Assembly: GCA_963764235.1 (NCBI GenBank)
Contig: CAVXRO010000006.1
Coordinates: 558,001 to 622,000, forward strand
Source of the DNA: DATFVA01 sp963764235
Lineage (GTDB): Bacteria; Bacteroidota; Ignavibacteria; Ignavibacteriales; Ignavibacteriaceae
Reading direction: 5' to 3'
DNA: 64,000 bases
Shown one piece after another: positions 1 to 9,359 of this stretch. A program made the translations under genes and the position numbers. The notes under the pieces are model-generated. The model ran no database searches. It saw nothing but the letters and a program-made list of their open reading frames with translations, and was not told the DNA's origin. Within the stretch, counting starts at the first letter, position 1. Each line of letters begins with the position of its first letter.

Positions 1-87
1 CTTACTGTAATAGGCGATCCAAAGAGTCTTGAAGAATTTAAGAAGCAAATTAAGGAATACAGAATATCGAAAAGAATTCTGCCCTAA
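1..87 (+). CDS. C-terminal fragment of a protein cut by the window edge
   Basis: An open frame runs from base 1 to a TAA at 85-87 and gives 28 residues, beginning LTVIGDPKSLEEF and ending RISKRILP. The rest of the gene lies outside the window. The beta-strand-like TVIGDP followed by a charged helix faintly recalls the end of M16 (insulinase-like) peptidases, but that is only an impression; 28 residues cannot support a family call. The next gene starts 116 bases downstream on the same strand. Confidence 0.55.
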   Translation, partial: LTVIGDPKSLEEFKKQIKEYRISKRILP

Positions 88-203
88 ATGTGAGCCGCCT
101 AAATTCATCTGCCCCTGAAAATTCCTCACATTCCGGATCATAATTTAAACCTGTAAGCTGATCAGATGTCTAATTATAAATAAAAGTTAAAACCGGAGAA
201 GAG

Positions 204-983
204 ATGAGTAAGCTATTTATAAGTGTGGTTTTTGTTTCAGCTCTGCTGTTGACAGGCTGCAGCAGCACGATAGAAATGACAAGTATGCCTGTGCCGGGCA
301 GCATAAATATTAATGGAGATACGGCTGACTGGGGAACAAACCTGAAATATATTCCTGATGAAAAAGCGGCTGTCGGTATATCCAATGATAATAATTATTT
401 GTATTTATGCTTAACTACTGGCGATATGAGTAAAGTTATGCCTATGTTCGCAGGAGGGTTCACGGTCTGGCTGGACAATGAGAACAACAGTGACGCTGTA
501 ATCGGGGTAAAGTATCCCCTGCATAATATTGTAAATGAATCACGTATCATGGTTAACCCGGGCGAGTTCAGGGAGAAGGGAAGGGGAATGATGATTTCAA
601 AAATGATTAAGAACCAGAATGAAATAAGAATATTGAATAAGAACAATTACCCGGTGACGGTGATATCAACTTCAGACAGCAGCGGACTTAAAGCAGCAAT
701 AGGCTATAACAACGATCAGTTCATTTATGAGCTAAGGGTTCCTTTGGAAATTGATGATCAGAATAAATACGGAATTGAGGCAAAGCCCGGCGACAAGCTT
801 CTGGTTAAGCTTGAAACTGAAAAACCTGAAAGAGATAACTTCGGCGGAAGGGAAAGAATGAGGCCTCCGGGAGGTGAGATGGGAGGAGGTTTTCCGGGAG
901 GGAACAGAGGTATGAGGCCTGGCGAAGACAAGGATAATTTCTTTGAACCGATCGATTTTTCTCTTGAGGTTACTTTACATTAG
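204..983 (+). CDS. lipoprotein with a CBM9/DOMON-like domain
   Basis: 259 residues. The N-terminus is a lipoprotein signal with lipobox LLTGC (Cys19), so the mature protein should be lipid-anchored on the envelope. Residues about 30-120 (INGDTADWG, then alternating strands with SNDNNYLYLCL) look like the carbohydrate-binding CBM9/DOMON-like fold seen in many Bacteroidota surface proteins. The C-terminal 40 residues before the end are rich in Gly, Arg, Pro and Met (RMRPPGGEMGGG), a likely flexible linker. A GGAG sits just upstream of the ATG. Its stop overlaps the stop of lpxA on the other strand by four bases (980-983). The fold call is by eye; substrate unknown. Confidence 0.7.
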   Translation: MSKLFISVVFVSALLLTGCSSTIEMTSMPVPGSININGDTADWGTNLKYIPDEKAAVGISNDNNYLYLCLTTGDMSKVMPMFAGGFTVWLDNENNSDAVIGVKYPLHNIVNESRIMVNPGEFREKGRGMMISKMIKNQNEIRILNKNNYPVTVISTSDSSGLKAAIGYNNDQFIYELRVPLEIDDQNKYGIEAKPGDKLLVKLETEKPERDNFGGRERMRPPGGEMGGGFPGGNRGMRPGEDKDNFFEPIDFSLEVTLH

Positions 984-1795
984 GTTCGTTTAACATCTGT
1001 TCTTGATGCTTCCAGGGCTCTGCCGTTTTTTCCGGCTGCACTGGATTCAACCGATTCTATCAATTCGCGGATATATACATTTCCTTCAAACTCGCCCTGT
1101 TTAAGCAGTTTGATTTTTTCCTGCCTGGGTATTTCATCAACAAACAGAATTATGAAAGCTTTCCTGAGCAGGGAAATATCAGCCTGACTGAAATTTTTTC
1201 GTTTCAGTCCCTCGGTATTTATGCTTCTTTCCCTTGAGGGATTACCTTCAAGTATAACGAATGGAGGAACGTCTCTGTTTACTCTGCTCATAAAACCTAT
1301 GAAGCAGTTCCGGCCTATCGTCACAAACTGGTGAACACCAACAAGTCCTCCTAAATAAGCAAAATCATTAATGATAATATGACCCGCAAGCTGTGTTCCG
1401 TTAGCGATAATTATATTGTCGCCCAGCATGCAATCGTGGGCGACATGGGTATAGGCCATTAAAAGATTATTGTTCCCTATAATGGTTTTACCTTCATTAG
1501 CAATTGTTCCCTGCTGAATGGTAACGTACTCTCTGATCGAATTATTATCGCCGATAATAACTTCTGAAGGTTCACCTTTATATTTAAGATCCTGGTTTAT
1601 GTTCCCAACCACTGCTCCGGGATGAATAACATTTCCGCGTCCCAGCTTCAGGGGACCATAAAGAACTGTATGATCCTTTAAAATACAGCCGTCACCTATT
1701 TCAACTTTCCCCCGGACAACACAGTAAGCCCCGATCTCAACATTATTTCCGAGTGTTACTTCTTCATCTATGATTGCTGTAGGGTGAATGTTCAT
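980..1795 (-). CDS. lpxA: acyl-ACP--UDP-N-acetylglucosamine O-acyltransferase
   Basis: LpxA moves a 3-hydroxyacyl chain from acyl carrier protein to UDP-GlcNAc, the first step of lipid A synthesis, in the cytoplasm. The 271-residue frame starts MNIHPTAIID and is built of left-handed beta-helix hexapeptides (VEIGAY, VEIGDG, LGRGNV, IIGDNN). The VAHDC motif holds the catalytic histidine (His120, matching His125 of the E. coli enzyme). The C-terminal helical part is present, so the length is normal. The open frame continues 26 codons further upstream, but MNIHPTA is where the family begins. It stands alone, without lpxD, fabZ or lpxB beside it, and is separated from the upstream OPT gene by a terminator. 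Confidence 0.93.
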   Translation of the reverse strand: MNIHPTAIIDEEVTLGNNVEIGAYCVVRGKVEIGDGCILKDHTVLYGPLKLGRGNVIHPGAVVGNINQDLKYKGEPSEVIIGDNNSIREYVTIQQGTIANEGKTIIGNNNLLMAYTHVAHDCMLGDNIIIANGTQLAGHIIINDFAYLGGLVGVHQFVTIGRNCFIGFMSRVNRDVPPFVILEGNPSRERSINTEGLKRKNFSQADISLLRKAFIILFVDEIPRQEKIKLLKQGEFEGNVYIRELIESVESSAAGKNGRALEASRTDVKRT

Positions 1796-1851
1796 TTCAC
1801 TTTTTAATTTTACTACTGTAAAAAATAATGAATATTTGAACAAATTGGGGT

Positions 1852-1887
1852 AAATAAAAAAGGCCCATCGCAATGACAGGCCTTTAA
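1852..1887 (-). terminator. rho-independent terminator after the OPT transporter gene
   Basis: On the minus strand AAAGGCC and GGCCTTT form a 7-bp stem around a 13-base loop, and the second arm runs into a T tract. It begins 17 bases after the stop of the OPT gene. It should end the peptidase-transporter transcript before lpxA. Confidence 0.6.
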
Positions 1888-1903
1888 TTCATTTTTTATA
1901 CAT

Positions 1904-3886
1904 TTATTCTACTTCCGGTTTTCCTCTCAAAGAATCCCAGATCATATAGACGCAAAGAAGAGCAAACATAATTAATGCAAGCAGTTCCGCCGAATGCGAT
2001 TCAGCCCATTCAAGGTTAACCCAGTTATACCCGAGATATCTCAGGAATGCGCTTATAACACCCATCAACGCGCCGCCGGCTATAAAACCGGAAGCGATAA
2101 GTGTACCGCGTTCTCTTCTTGCAGTATTAATTTTTTCATCTTTGCTCCTTGTCGATACGAAATGTGCAATCAATCCTCCCACAAGCAGCGGCGTATTGAG
2201 CTCGAGTGGAATATACATACCAAGAGCGAATGCCAATGCAGGAACTCCGATCATTGTAAGAACCAGGGCTAGTATTGCCCCGACAATATAAAGCATCCAT
2301 GGAGCAGGCTGCTGAGCCATCAGCGGCTGAATAACTGCCGCCATCGCATTTGCCTGAGGTGCAACCAGGGCTCCTTCTCCCGTAAATCCGTAAGTCTCGT
2401 TTAATATCATTATAACATATCCAACCGTTAAAGCTGATACTAAAACACCGAGGAATTTCCATCTTTCCTGTTTATAGGGTGAGGTTCCCAGCCAGTATCC
2501 GATCTTAAGATCGGTAATGAAACCGCCTGCCATGGAAAGAGCAGTACAAACTACACCGCCTATGATCAAGGCTGCAACCATTCCTGAATCCCCTTTCAAT
2601 CCGACCGAAGTAAGGATAATGGACGAAAGAATCAGGGTCATCAAAGTCATTCCGCTTACAGGGTTGGTTCCAACTATAGCTATTGCGTTTGCTGCTACGG
2701 TAGTGAACAGGAAGGCGATGATCATAACTATGAATAATCCTGCAAGTGCCCATCCTATATTGTGAACAACCCCGAAATGGAAGAATACAAGCAGAAGGAC
2801 TGCTGTTGCGATAACACCGAATACGATTATTTTCATCGACATATCCCGATGGGTCCTGATATGTTCATCCTCTTCTTTTTTCTTTGCGAAGAGTTCCTTA
2901 AACCCCATCGTAACGGCGCCTCTGATAATTTTGGAGGAACGTACAATTCCTATAATTCCTGCCATTGCAATACCGCCTATACCTACGTGGCGGATATAGT
3001 TCCGGAATATATCCTCAGCACTCATCTGGTTTATGAGTTTTGTGACCCCTGATCCCAGGGGAACAGCAAGATCTGCACCGATGAATGACACTACAGGTAC
3101 AAGGAGATACCATGATACAAATGAACCGGCACAGATAATGGCCGCGTATTTTAACCCAACTATATAACCTAATCCCATTACAGCAGCGCCGACGTTCAGT
3201 CTGAATACAAGCTTAAATTTATCTGCAAGAACTTCACCGAAACCAACTACTCTTGTTGTAAAAGTTTCGCTCCACCATCCGAATGTGGCAATTACGAAAT
3301 CATAGATACCGCCTATTAAGCCTGAAACCACAAGTACAACTGCCTGCTTGCCGCCTTTTTCGCCTGCTACAAGTACCTCGGTGGTGGCTGTTGCTTCAGG
3401 AAAAGGGAATTTCCCATGCATTTCCGCCACGAAATATTTCCTGAAGGGAATAAGGAAAAGGATTCCTAATATTCCGCCGAATACTGATGCAAAAAATATC
3501 TGGAAGAAATGAGCCGGGAGATTCAATATATAAAGTGCGGGGATAGTAAAAATAGCTCCTGCAACGATCAAACCTGAATTTTGTCCGATTGATTGTATAA
3601 TTACGTTCTGTCCAAGCGCGCCTTTCTTCTTGAAGGCAGCCGAGAGACCAACGGCAATAATTGCTATGGGTATGGCTGCTTCAAAAACCTGTCCTATCTT
3701 GAGTCCCAGGTAGGCGGCTGCAGCAGAAAATAATACCGCCATCAGCAAACCGACAATGACTGAGTACGGAGTTATCTCCTTCGGTTGCTGACTTGCTGTC
3801 ATTATCGGGACATATTCTTCTCCCGGTTTCAGCTCGGTATATGCATTCTCCGGGAGACCTTTAACTTTTTCCATTTGTTCGCTCAT
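1904..3886 (-). CDS. OPT family oligopeptide transporter
   Basis: 660 residues with around 15 hydrophobic segments, typical of the prokaryotic branch of the oligopeptide transporter (OPT) superfamily. These are inner-membrane, cation-coupled carriers for small peptides or, in some branches, metal chelates. Visible family marks include EFTPYSVIVG-like residues near 38 (KEITPYSVIVGLLMA), the GQNSGLIVAGAIFTIPAL stretch near 105 and the FPEATATTEVL motif near 160. The gene starts 12 bases after the stop of an exported S8 peptidase and must be co-transcribed with it. The pairing suggests uptake of the peptides that the peptidase releases. The exact substrate cannot be read from sequence. Confidence 0.88.
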   Translation of the reverse strand: MSEQMEKVKGLPENAYTELKPGEEYVPIMTASQQPKEITPYSVIVGLLMAVLFSAAAAYLGLKIGQVFEAAIPIAIIAVGLSAAFKKKGALGQNVIIQSIGQNSGLIVAGAIFTIPALYILNLPAHFFQIFFASVFGGILGILFLIPFRKYFVAEMHGKFPFPEATATTEVLVAGEKGGKQAVVLVVSGLIGGIYDFVIATFGWWSETFTTRVVGFGEVLADKFKLVFRLNVGAAVMGLGYIVGLKYAAIICAGSFVSWYLLVPVVSFIGADLAVPLGSGVTKLINQMSAEDIFRNYIRHVGIGGIAMAGIIGIVRSSKIIRGAVTMGFKELFAKKKEEDEHIRTHRDMSMKIIVFGVIATAVLLLVFFHFGVVHNIGWALAGLFIVMIIAFLFTTVAANAIAIVGTNPVSGMTLMTLILSSIILTSVGLKGDSGMVAALIIGGVVCTALSMAGGFITDLKIGYWLGTSPYKQERWKFLGVLVSALTVGYVIMILNETYGFTGEGALVAPQANAMAAVIQPLMAQQPAPWMLYIVGAILALVLTMIGVPALAFALGMYIPLELNTPLLVGGLIAHFVSTRSKDEKINTARRERGTLIASGFIAGGALMGVISAFLRYLGYNWVNLEWAESHSAELLALIMFALLCVYMIWDSLRGKPEVE

Positions 3887-3897
3887 AAGATATTACC

Positions 3898-6693
3898 CTA
3901 TTTAAAGTTTATTGTAATTGGTAATTCATATTCGGTCTTGTTAGAAGCTGAGGATGTAAAGGTTACTGTACCGTAAACCAGGGATCCTTCAGGCATATCA
4001 TACGAGGGCTGTGAATAATTCAGATATAGTTTCTGTTCAATTGAAGGATACAAAGATAACCCTCCTCTCGAACTGCCTGTAACTGAGAACTGCGGCTGCG
4101 AGTTCATTTCAGTAATCTCTTTAACATTGACCGTCATACTGTCAGGAGCATCTGTGAACGCAGGGGCCAACATATAAATCAGGTTAGAACTTCCCTGTAT
4201 GTCTTCAGGTGAGATACTGATACTTCCGGTCCTGTAGCTTAAACCATCCTTGGCAAGTGCAACACCACTGTCATCAAGTACTTCGAATGCGAAATCAGTC
4301 ACTTTATTATAGTCTTCTTTACCTACGGTAATCTCAAAAGTTTTCGAAGCCTCGCCCTCTTTGAAACTGAACGGATACTTAAAGTTTTCTCTTCCGTTAA
4401 GCTTGAATTCATGATTCTGAACGTATCCCTTAAGCTGTCCCGAAACTGAATATGACTTCTGATCATTAAAGAAGTTAATCAGGTTTAATGCATTATTTGT
4501 TCCGGTCAGTTCTTTGTCGTTAACTTTTTTGATACTGTTGAATTCAACCTCAAGATTATAAGCTGAAGTTGTATCCGAAAGGAAATAACTTTCTACCATA
4601 ACTTCATAAACCCCCGGTTCGAAGTTATAATAGTTCCCCTCGATAGATTCATTATCATTAAGAGAAGACAGCAAACGGGATCGCTCAATTGGTCTTCCAT
4701 TCGGGTCTGCTATTCTGTAAATAACATTGGTATACTCTTTTCCGGCTTCACTCAGCTTGATGTGCATTGTAGTCTGACCCGCAGGCATATCAACAAAGTA
4801 CCTGTTAACCATACCTACGGCCAACTTCTCATTTTTCCATTCCATGCGGTAATTGTTTGAAGCACTGAACTCATAGGGAATAATTACCGTAGCAAGCATA
4901 TCAAACTCGGGCATTTTAGTGTAATCATCGCGGACTGCAGAGATCCTTCCGCAGTATAACCCGGGTTTTGTGAGTTTGGATTTATCAAACTGGATATTTA
5001 TAACTGCAGGCTGGTTATTGCGGATATATGTTTTCTTTTGAACAGGTTTAATCCAGTCGGCATCTGTTTTTATATCAAATCCCCTGTAGAACTTAGTCTC
5101 ATCCTGGAAATTATCTCTTTTGACTATATAATTGAAAGTTTCCTTTCCGGTAATAAAAGAGCCATCCCTTAAATATAAATTGGGAGCTTTATTATCTGGC
5201 ATATTGGGTGCCAGGGAAATGATTGTATAATGTTCATAATTCTTTACTTCACCCTGGTCGATATACTTCTTAAGCAGTTCCCATGCTCTCGCAGCATTTA
5301 TATAGCCATGTCCCTGGTCAAGCCAGGTATAGTCTTGCATATAAGTGGCACTCTGCCTTACCGCCTTAAATAGAAGCTCGGATGGAATCTTTGTGTCAGG
5401 ATACTCTTTAACAGCGGCACTTAACAGCAGTGACATAACCCCGGTGGAGTATGGAGATGCCATACTGGTTCCCCAGAACCTGTCGGCAGGCATATAATTC
5501 GGAACCGTAGAAAAAGCTGCACCCGGGGATACCACATCCGGTTTATCGACCTCACCGCCTCTTGATGAGAAATCAAGGATGATATCATGAGTAAGCCTTG
5601 CTCCGTACAGGTCCCGGCCTACGCTTTGAGTTAAAACAGCACCGGAAGCAAAGACATAATCTGCCGAAGACGGCAATCCCTGCGAGGAAACTCCCGGTCC
5701 TTCATTCCCGTTGGCCACGCATATGTAGAGGTAAGGATTTTCCTTCATAAGCTTTGTAATAAATTCTTCCATTTCAGCTTTGCCCTCGATCTCTGCGCCT
5801 ATACCGAAGCTCATATTTACGATGCAGGGCTCTTTCCTTTCTTTTGAAATCCTGTCGGCGTAGAGGTAAGCTTTCTTCATACTTTCAGTAACGGTGGCAC
5901 CGCCTGTAAACAGGTTATTACCGAGCTTTAGTCCTATTACTTTCGCTCCGGGAGCGACGCCATTAATTGTTGATCCATCGATCATATAACCGGCGGCAAT
6001 ACCTGTAACGTGAGTTCCATGAAATCCGTCATCGAAGAAGAGAGATATTTTTTTCTCGTCCGGGTAAACATTTATAGCGAACGTTAGGGGAGCGAGCGGG
6101 GCTGATGTTTTAATGTGAAAAGCCTGCTGTTCCTTATCATAATCTTTCATAGGCTGTTCATCGGAAAGATCACCGTCGCCGTTTGTATCAAAATAAGTTA
6201 TCCAGTCGCCCGATTTATCTTTAAAGGTGACCATATAATACTTATCGTTTGTATTACCATTACCGTTCAGATCAGCAGAACCGGAATTCGAATTGATAAG
6301 TTGCTTTTCTGTAAGTACGCCTATATAGTATTCAGTATCGGGAGCTTTGATCTTATCTGCTCCTTTAACAGAATAACCCATATCTTCATTAACAAAATTC
6401 CCGTCATCCTCTTCGGCTTCATAAATGGGTATGTCGCCTTCACCGGTAAAGTCGCGTACGTCAATTACCTTTGTTTCCCCGGTAGAGGTTTTCTGTAATC
6501 CCGCGATACCCATATCAACACCGGTATCAAGGATAAAAATTATCGTTCCTCTGCCGTCATAATCGGGATGAAGACTGAGGAATTCTGAAACCCCTGTAGG
6601 ATTTAAGTCGAGAAAAGTTTGTGTTGAATCCTGCCCGTAAATAAATGCAGAAACAAACAGAAACAGCGTTATTATTATTTTTTTAGAGAACAT
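3898..6693 (-). CDS. exported S8 (subtilisin-like) peptidase
   Basis: 931 residues with a clear signal peptide (KKIIITLFLFVSAFIYGQ). The subtilisin triad is complete: Asp56 in LDTGVDM, His228 in GTHVTG and Ser410 in GTSMASP, with the oxyanion-hole asparagine in VANGNEGPG. A long insert (about residues 75-200, with a Ca-binding-like DLNGNGNTND and DTNGDGDLSD) separates Asp from His. Large C-terminal beta-rich regions follow, the layout of tripeptidyl-peptidase II-like and other large S8 enzymes. There is no type IX sorting tail, so it is probably periplasmic or on the outer surface. It leads an operon with the OPT peptide transporter, 12 bases downstream. Confidence 0.9.
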   Translation of the reverse strand: MFSKKIIITLFLFVSAFIYGQDSTQTFLDLNPTGVSEFLSLHPDYDGRGTIIFILDTGVDMGIAGLQKTSTGETKVIDVRDFTGEGDIPIYEAEEDDGNFVNEDMGYSVKGADKIKAPDTEYYIGVLTEKQLINSNSGSADLNGNGNTNDKYYMVTFKDKSGDWITYFDTNGDGDLSDEQPMKDYDKEQQAFHIKTSAPLAPLTFAINVYPDEKKISLFFDDGFHGTHVTGIAAGYMIDGSTINGVAPGAKVIGLKLGNNLFTGGATVTESMKKAYLYADRISKERKEPCIVNMSFGIGAEIEGKAEMEEFITKLMKENPYLYICVANGNEGPGVSSQGLPSSADYVFASGAVLTQSVGRDLYGARLTHDIILDFSSRGGEVDKPDVVSPGAAFSTVPNYMPADRFWGTSMASPYSTGVMSLLLSAAVKEYPDTKIPSELLFKAVRQSATYMQDYTWLDQGHGYINAARAWELLKKYIDQGEVKNYEHYTIISLAPNMPDNKAPNLYLRDGSFITGKETFNYIVKRDNFQDETKFYRGFDIKTDADWIKPVQKKTYIRNNQPAVINIQFDKSKLTKPGLYCGRISAVRDDYTKMPEFDMLATVIIPYEFSASNNYRMEWKNEKLAVGMVNRYFVDMPAGQTTMHIKLSEAGKEYTNVIYRIADPNGRPIERSRLLSSLNDNESIEGNYYNFEPGVYEVMVESYFLSDTTSAYNLEVEFNSIKKVNDKELTGTNNALNLINFFNDQKSYSVSGQLKGYVQNHEFKLNGRENFKYPFSFKEGEASKTFEITVGKEDYNKVTDFAFEVLDDSGVALAKDGLSYRTGSISISPEDIQGSSNLIYMLAPAFTDAPDSMTVNVKEITEMNSQPQFSVTGSSRGGLSLYPSIEQKLYLNYSQPSYDMPEGSLVYGTVTFTSSASNKTEYELPITINFK

Positions 6694-6842
6694 AAATATC
6701 CCCGGATACTTTATTTGTTATTAAATTAAATGGAATTAAATAAATTAAATGAAATTCATCGGAAGGAGAATATGAAACTAACGATATGATTTTTATAGCC
6801 ATTAATCCAAAATTACATTTTAAGTGGCATCCTAAAATTACG

Positions 6843-6850
6843 TACATTTG
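6843..6850 (+). promoter_or_regulatory. candidate TANNTTTG promoter element for rsmI
   Basis: TACATTTG lies 48 bases upstream of the rsmI ATG and matches the -7 element TANNTTTG used by the main sigma factor of Bacteroidota. The -33 TTG half is not convincing. A similar TAACTTTG stands at 13352-13359, 50 bases before recN. Single-site matches of this kind are weak evidence. Confidence 0.3.
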
Positions 6851-6897
6851 TATACAGTGACAATCAAATATTATTTTTTATGCATATTATTTAGTAT

Positions 6898-7575
6898 ATG
6901 AACGGAAAACTCTTTCTCGTCTCAACCCCGATAGGTAACTATGATGATATTACGCTCCGCGGATTGAAAACGCTGCAGGATGCGGATTTTATAATATGTG
7001 AGGAATTTAAGGAGTCAAGGAGACTTCTGGCTCAGTATAAAATTGAAAAAGAGCTTTTTTCCCTCAACGAGCATAATGAAAGCGATAATATTAATGACAT
7101 TCTCCTCAGAATTGTGAACGGTGAAAGTGCTGCCCTGATATCCGACTGCGGAACACCTCTTTTTTCCGATCCGGGACACCTGCTTGTGGATGTCTGTATT
7201 TCACAGAAAATAGAGATTATTCCTGTTCCCGGAGCTAATTCACTTCTGCCTGCCCTTACAGGGTCGGGACTGGATTTCGAGAAATTTTTCTACTACGGCT
7301 GGCTTTCACCTAAAAAGGATATCCGCCGGCAGGAATTATTTAAGCTGAAACATATGAAGTATGTAATCGTAATTCTCGATACTCCGTACAGGTTGAGAAC
7401 TTTGCTTGCCGATATTGTTAAAATGTTTGGCAAGAATTTACGTGTGGTACTTGCTTTCGAGCTTACAAAAAAGGGAGAAAGATTTTACCGGGATACAGCA
7501 GAAGAAATATTAAGAATCGCAGAACAAAAAAACCTTAAGGGTGAATTCGTCCTCCTCGTAGATAACACTAAATAA
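6898..7575 (+). CDS. rsmI: 16S rRNA (cytidine1402-2'-O)-methyltransferase
   Basis: RsmI methylates the ribose of C1402 in 16S rRNA, in the ribosomal decoding centre. The 225-residue protein begins with the hallmark LFLVSTPIGNYDDITLRGL, then shows IICEEFKESRRLL, LISDCGTPLFSDPG (SAM pocket) and VPGANSLLPALTGSGL, all diagnostic of this tetrapyrrole-methylase-fold family. It is slightly shorter than the E. coli enzyme because the usual C-terminal extension is absent. It is a single gene, divergent from the S8 peptidase and convergent with rlmD. Confidence 0.93.
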   Translation: MNGKLFLVSTPIGNYDDITLRGLKTLQDADFIICEEFKESRRLLAQYKIEKELFSLNEHNESDNINDILLRIVNGESAALISDCGTPLFSDPGHLLVDVCISQKIEIIPVPGANSLLPALTGSGLDFEKFFYYGWLSPKKDIRRQELFKLKHMKYVIVILDTPYRLRTLLADIVKMFGKNLRVVLAFELTKKGERFYRDTAEEILRIAEQKNLKGEFVLLVDNTK

Positions 7576-7651
7576 TTATTCTCCCGGGCCTATACCTTAA
7601 TCCTCTCCTCTGCAGACGATCGATATCATCCTGCAGTAAAGCGGAGACCAC

Positions 7652-7698
7652 GATAATCCAGGTCATTCTCTGTTTTCTTTTATCGCCCCTGGATTATC
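7652..7698. repeat. perfect 11-bp inverted repeat (possible stem-loop)
   Basis: GATAATCCAGG and CCTGGATTATC face each other across 25 bases, 77 bases after the rsmI stop. There is no strong T tract after either arm, so it is not a textbook terminator. It could be a 3'-end-protecting hairpin or a protein site. Confidence 0.5.
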
Positions 7699-7712
7699 TT
7701 AATATTTATCAG

Positions 7713-7745
7713 GAACGTATTCAAAGCGTATTCAGAACGTATTCA
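7713..7745. repeat. three tandem 11-bp direct repeats
   Basis: Three adjoining copies of RARCGTATTCA (11 bases each, copies one and three identical) place the same core once per helical turn. This spacing is typical of protein-binding iterons, but no regulated promoter or origin can be recognised nearby. Confidence 0.6.
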
Positions 7746-7904
7746 AATGGCTTTTGCCTGGTAGAAGGTAGCAGAGTCTAATATTAGCAAAAACTACAGA
7801 TCTGCCGTGCCAGAGACTAAGATTTGTAACCTCTAATCGTGACAGGTAATGGGATTGACACAATAAGATGTGCCAAACATAACCTGCTAAAATGGCAGCT
7901 CCCT

Positions 7905-9359
7905 CTAAGATGATTTTAGCAGTAAAGCGACGTTTTCAATATGGTAGGTGTGGGGGAACATATCGACAGGCCTGATCATTAATAACTTATAGCCTGCTTC
8001 TGTAAGCATTTTGATGTCTCTTACCTGCGTTGTCGGATTGCAGCTTACGTATACTATTCTTTCGGGACTAAGGTTTATGATATCAGCAACGGAATTTTTA
8101 TGCATTCCGCTTCGCGGAGGATCTATTATTACTTTATCGGGTTTGGGTAGTTTCTTCTCTTCAACAAGAGGAAGAAAAGATTTGTACAAATCCGCGGTAA
8201 TGAAGCTTACATTTTTAATATCATTTATTGTCGCATTCTCCTCAGCATCTTTAACAGCAGACTCAACGGATTCAAAAGCATAAACTTCTTTTACCTTTCC
8301 CGACAGATAAATTGCTATCGTTCCTGCACCCGAATACAGATCGTATACAATTTCATCACCCCGGAGGTCAGCGAATTCAAGGGCAGTATTGTAAAGGTTC
8401 TCTGCCTGCAGTGTATTTGTCTGAAAGAAAGAATTAGCGCTGATCCTGAATTTATACTTTCCAATATAGTCGTATATATAACCATCACCGTAATAAACCT
8501 TTTCGTAATCTCCCAAAGCTACGGCTGCTTTTTTGAGATTAATATTATTTATGATGGTGGTGATCTCAGGAAACTTTTGTATTAACAGATCTGACCAGGC
8601 TTTCATCAGTTCGTCATTTTCATCTGCTGTTACAAGGTTTACCATCAATTCTTTTTTATTACCCGGCTGCCCCGAAGATCTGTGCGATTGCTTTATAACA
8701 AGGTTACGGAGGTATCCCTGGTGTGTTTTTGTAGAATAAACAGGAATGTTTTTTTCTTTGAAAAATTTCCTTGTGAAATTCAGAATGTCATTGCTTAAAG
8801 GCGACTGAAGGAAACATTCATCAATGTCGAGCACTTTATCATAAACTCCCGGTACATGAAGTCCAAGTGCAAAATCTTTATCAAACGCTTCACCGGATTC
8901 AATCTCCTGTTTCGTAAGCCATCGTTTATCGGCGAAAGAATATTCCATTTTGTTTCTGTAATAGAATATCTTTTCCGAAGGAACGATATCATCCATATCA
9001 AAGTCTGTCAGTCCGCCCAGCTTCTCAAATATTTCCTTAACCTGCTCGTGCTTATAGCTGAGCTGGACAGGGTAATTCAGATCCTGCTGCTTGCATCCAC
9101 CGCAGATCCCGAAATATTTACACCTTGCTTCGATTCTGAATGGGGAGGGAGATAATATTTTTTCTGTTACAGCTTCGGCAAATGATTTTTTCGTTTTGGT
9201 AATGCGTGCTTCGACCTTGTCGCCGGGGTAAGCACCGTTTACAAATACCACGTACCCCGATTTCTTCTCATCGGAACCTTCTTTGTGAACCCTTACAATT
9301 CCCTTTCCCTCGAATGCGTATTTTTCAATCTTAAATTCCAGTATATCGCCGCGTTTCAA
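7905..9359 (-). CDS. rlmD: 23S rRNA (uracil-C5)-methyltransferase, RlmD/RumA family
   Basis: 484 residues. An N-terminal TRAM RNA-binding domain (residues 1-60, MKRGDILEF, GKGIVRV) is followed by the Fe-S cysteine cluster CKYFGICGGC with a fourth Cys in DIDECFL. Then comes a SAM-dependent methyltransferase domain with VYDLYSGAGTIAIYL, IIDPPRSGMH and the nucleophile-bearing YVSCNPTT. The family makes m5U in 23S rRNA (U1939 for RlmD); bacterial paralogs can also modify U747 or tRNA, so the exact site is not certain. The start appears to be TTG, directly abutting the TAA of the upstream methyltransferase gene (9360-9362). The TRAM domain begins right there, and no in-frame ATG fits better. Confidence 0.88.
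   Translation of the reverse strand: MKRGDILEFKIEKYAFEGKGIVRVHKEGSDEKKSGYVVFVNGAYPGDKVEARITKTKKSFAEAVTEKILSPSPFRIEARCKYFGICGGCKQQDLNYPVQLSYKHEQVKEIFEKLGGLTDFDMDDIVPSEKIFYYRNKMEYSFADKRWLTKQEIESGEAFDKDFALGLHVPGVYDKVLDIDECFLQSPLSNDILNFTRKFFKEKNIPVYSTKTHQGYLRNLVIKQSHRSSGQPGNKKELMVNLVTADENDELMKAWSDLLIQKFPEITTIINNINLKKAAVALGDYEKVYYGDGYIYDYIGKYKFRISANSFFQTNTLQAENLYNTALEFADLRGDEIVYDLYSGAGTIAIYLSGKVKEVYAFESVESAVKDAEENATINDIKNVSFITADLYKSFLPLVEEKKLPKPDKVIIDPPRSGMHKNSVADIINLSPERIVYVSCNPTTQVRDIKMLTEAGYKLLMIRPVDMFPHTYHIENVALLLKSS

Larger units (their letters stand above)
7576..7904. other. intergenic region with an 11-bp inverted repeat and three 11-bp iterons
   Basis: This 329-base gap between two convergent genes has no credible gene. 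It contains a perfect inverted repeat, GATAATCCAGG at 7652-7662 and its complement at 7688-7698, with a 25-base spacer that could fold as a stem-loop at the end of the rsmI transcript. Just after it come three head-to-tail 11-base repeats, GAACGTATTCA, AAGCGTATTCA and GAACGTATTCA, at 7713-7745. The rest shows nothing recognisable. Confidence 0.6.

Noticed and set aside
7713..7745. Short CRISPR-like array
   Set aside because: The repeats are only 11 bases and directly adjoining, with no spacers.
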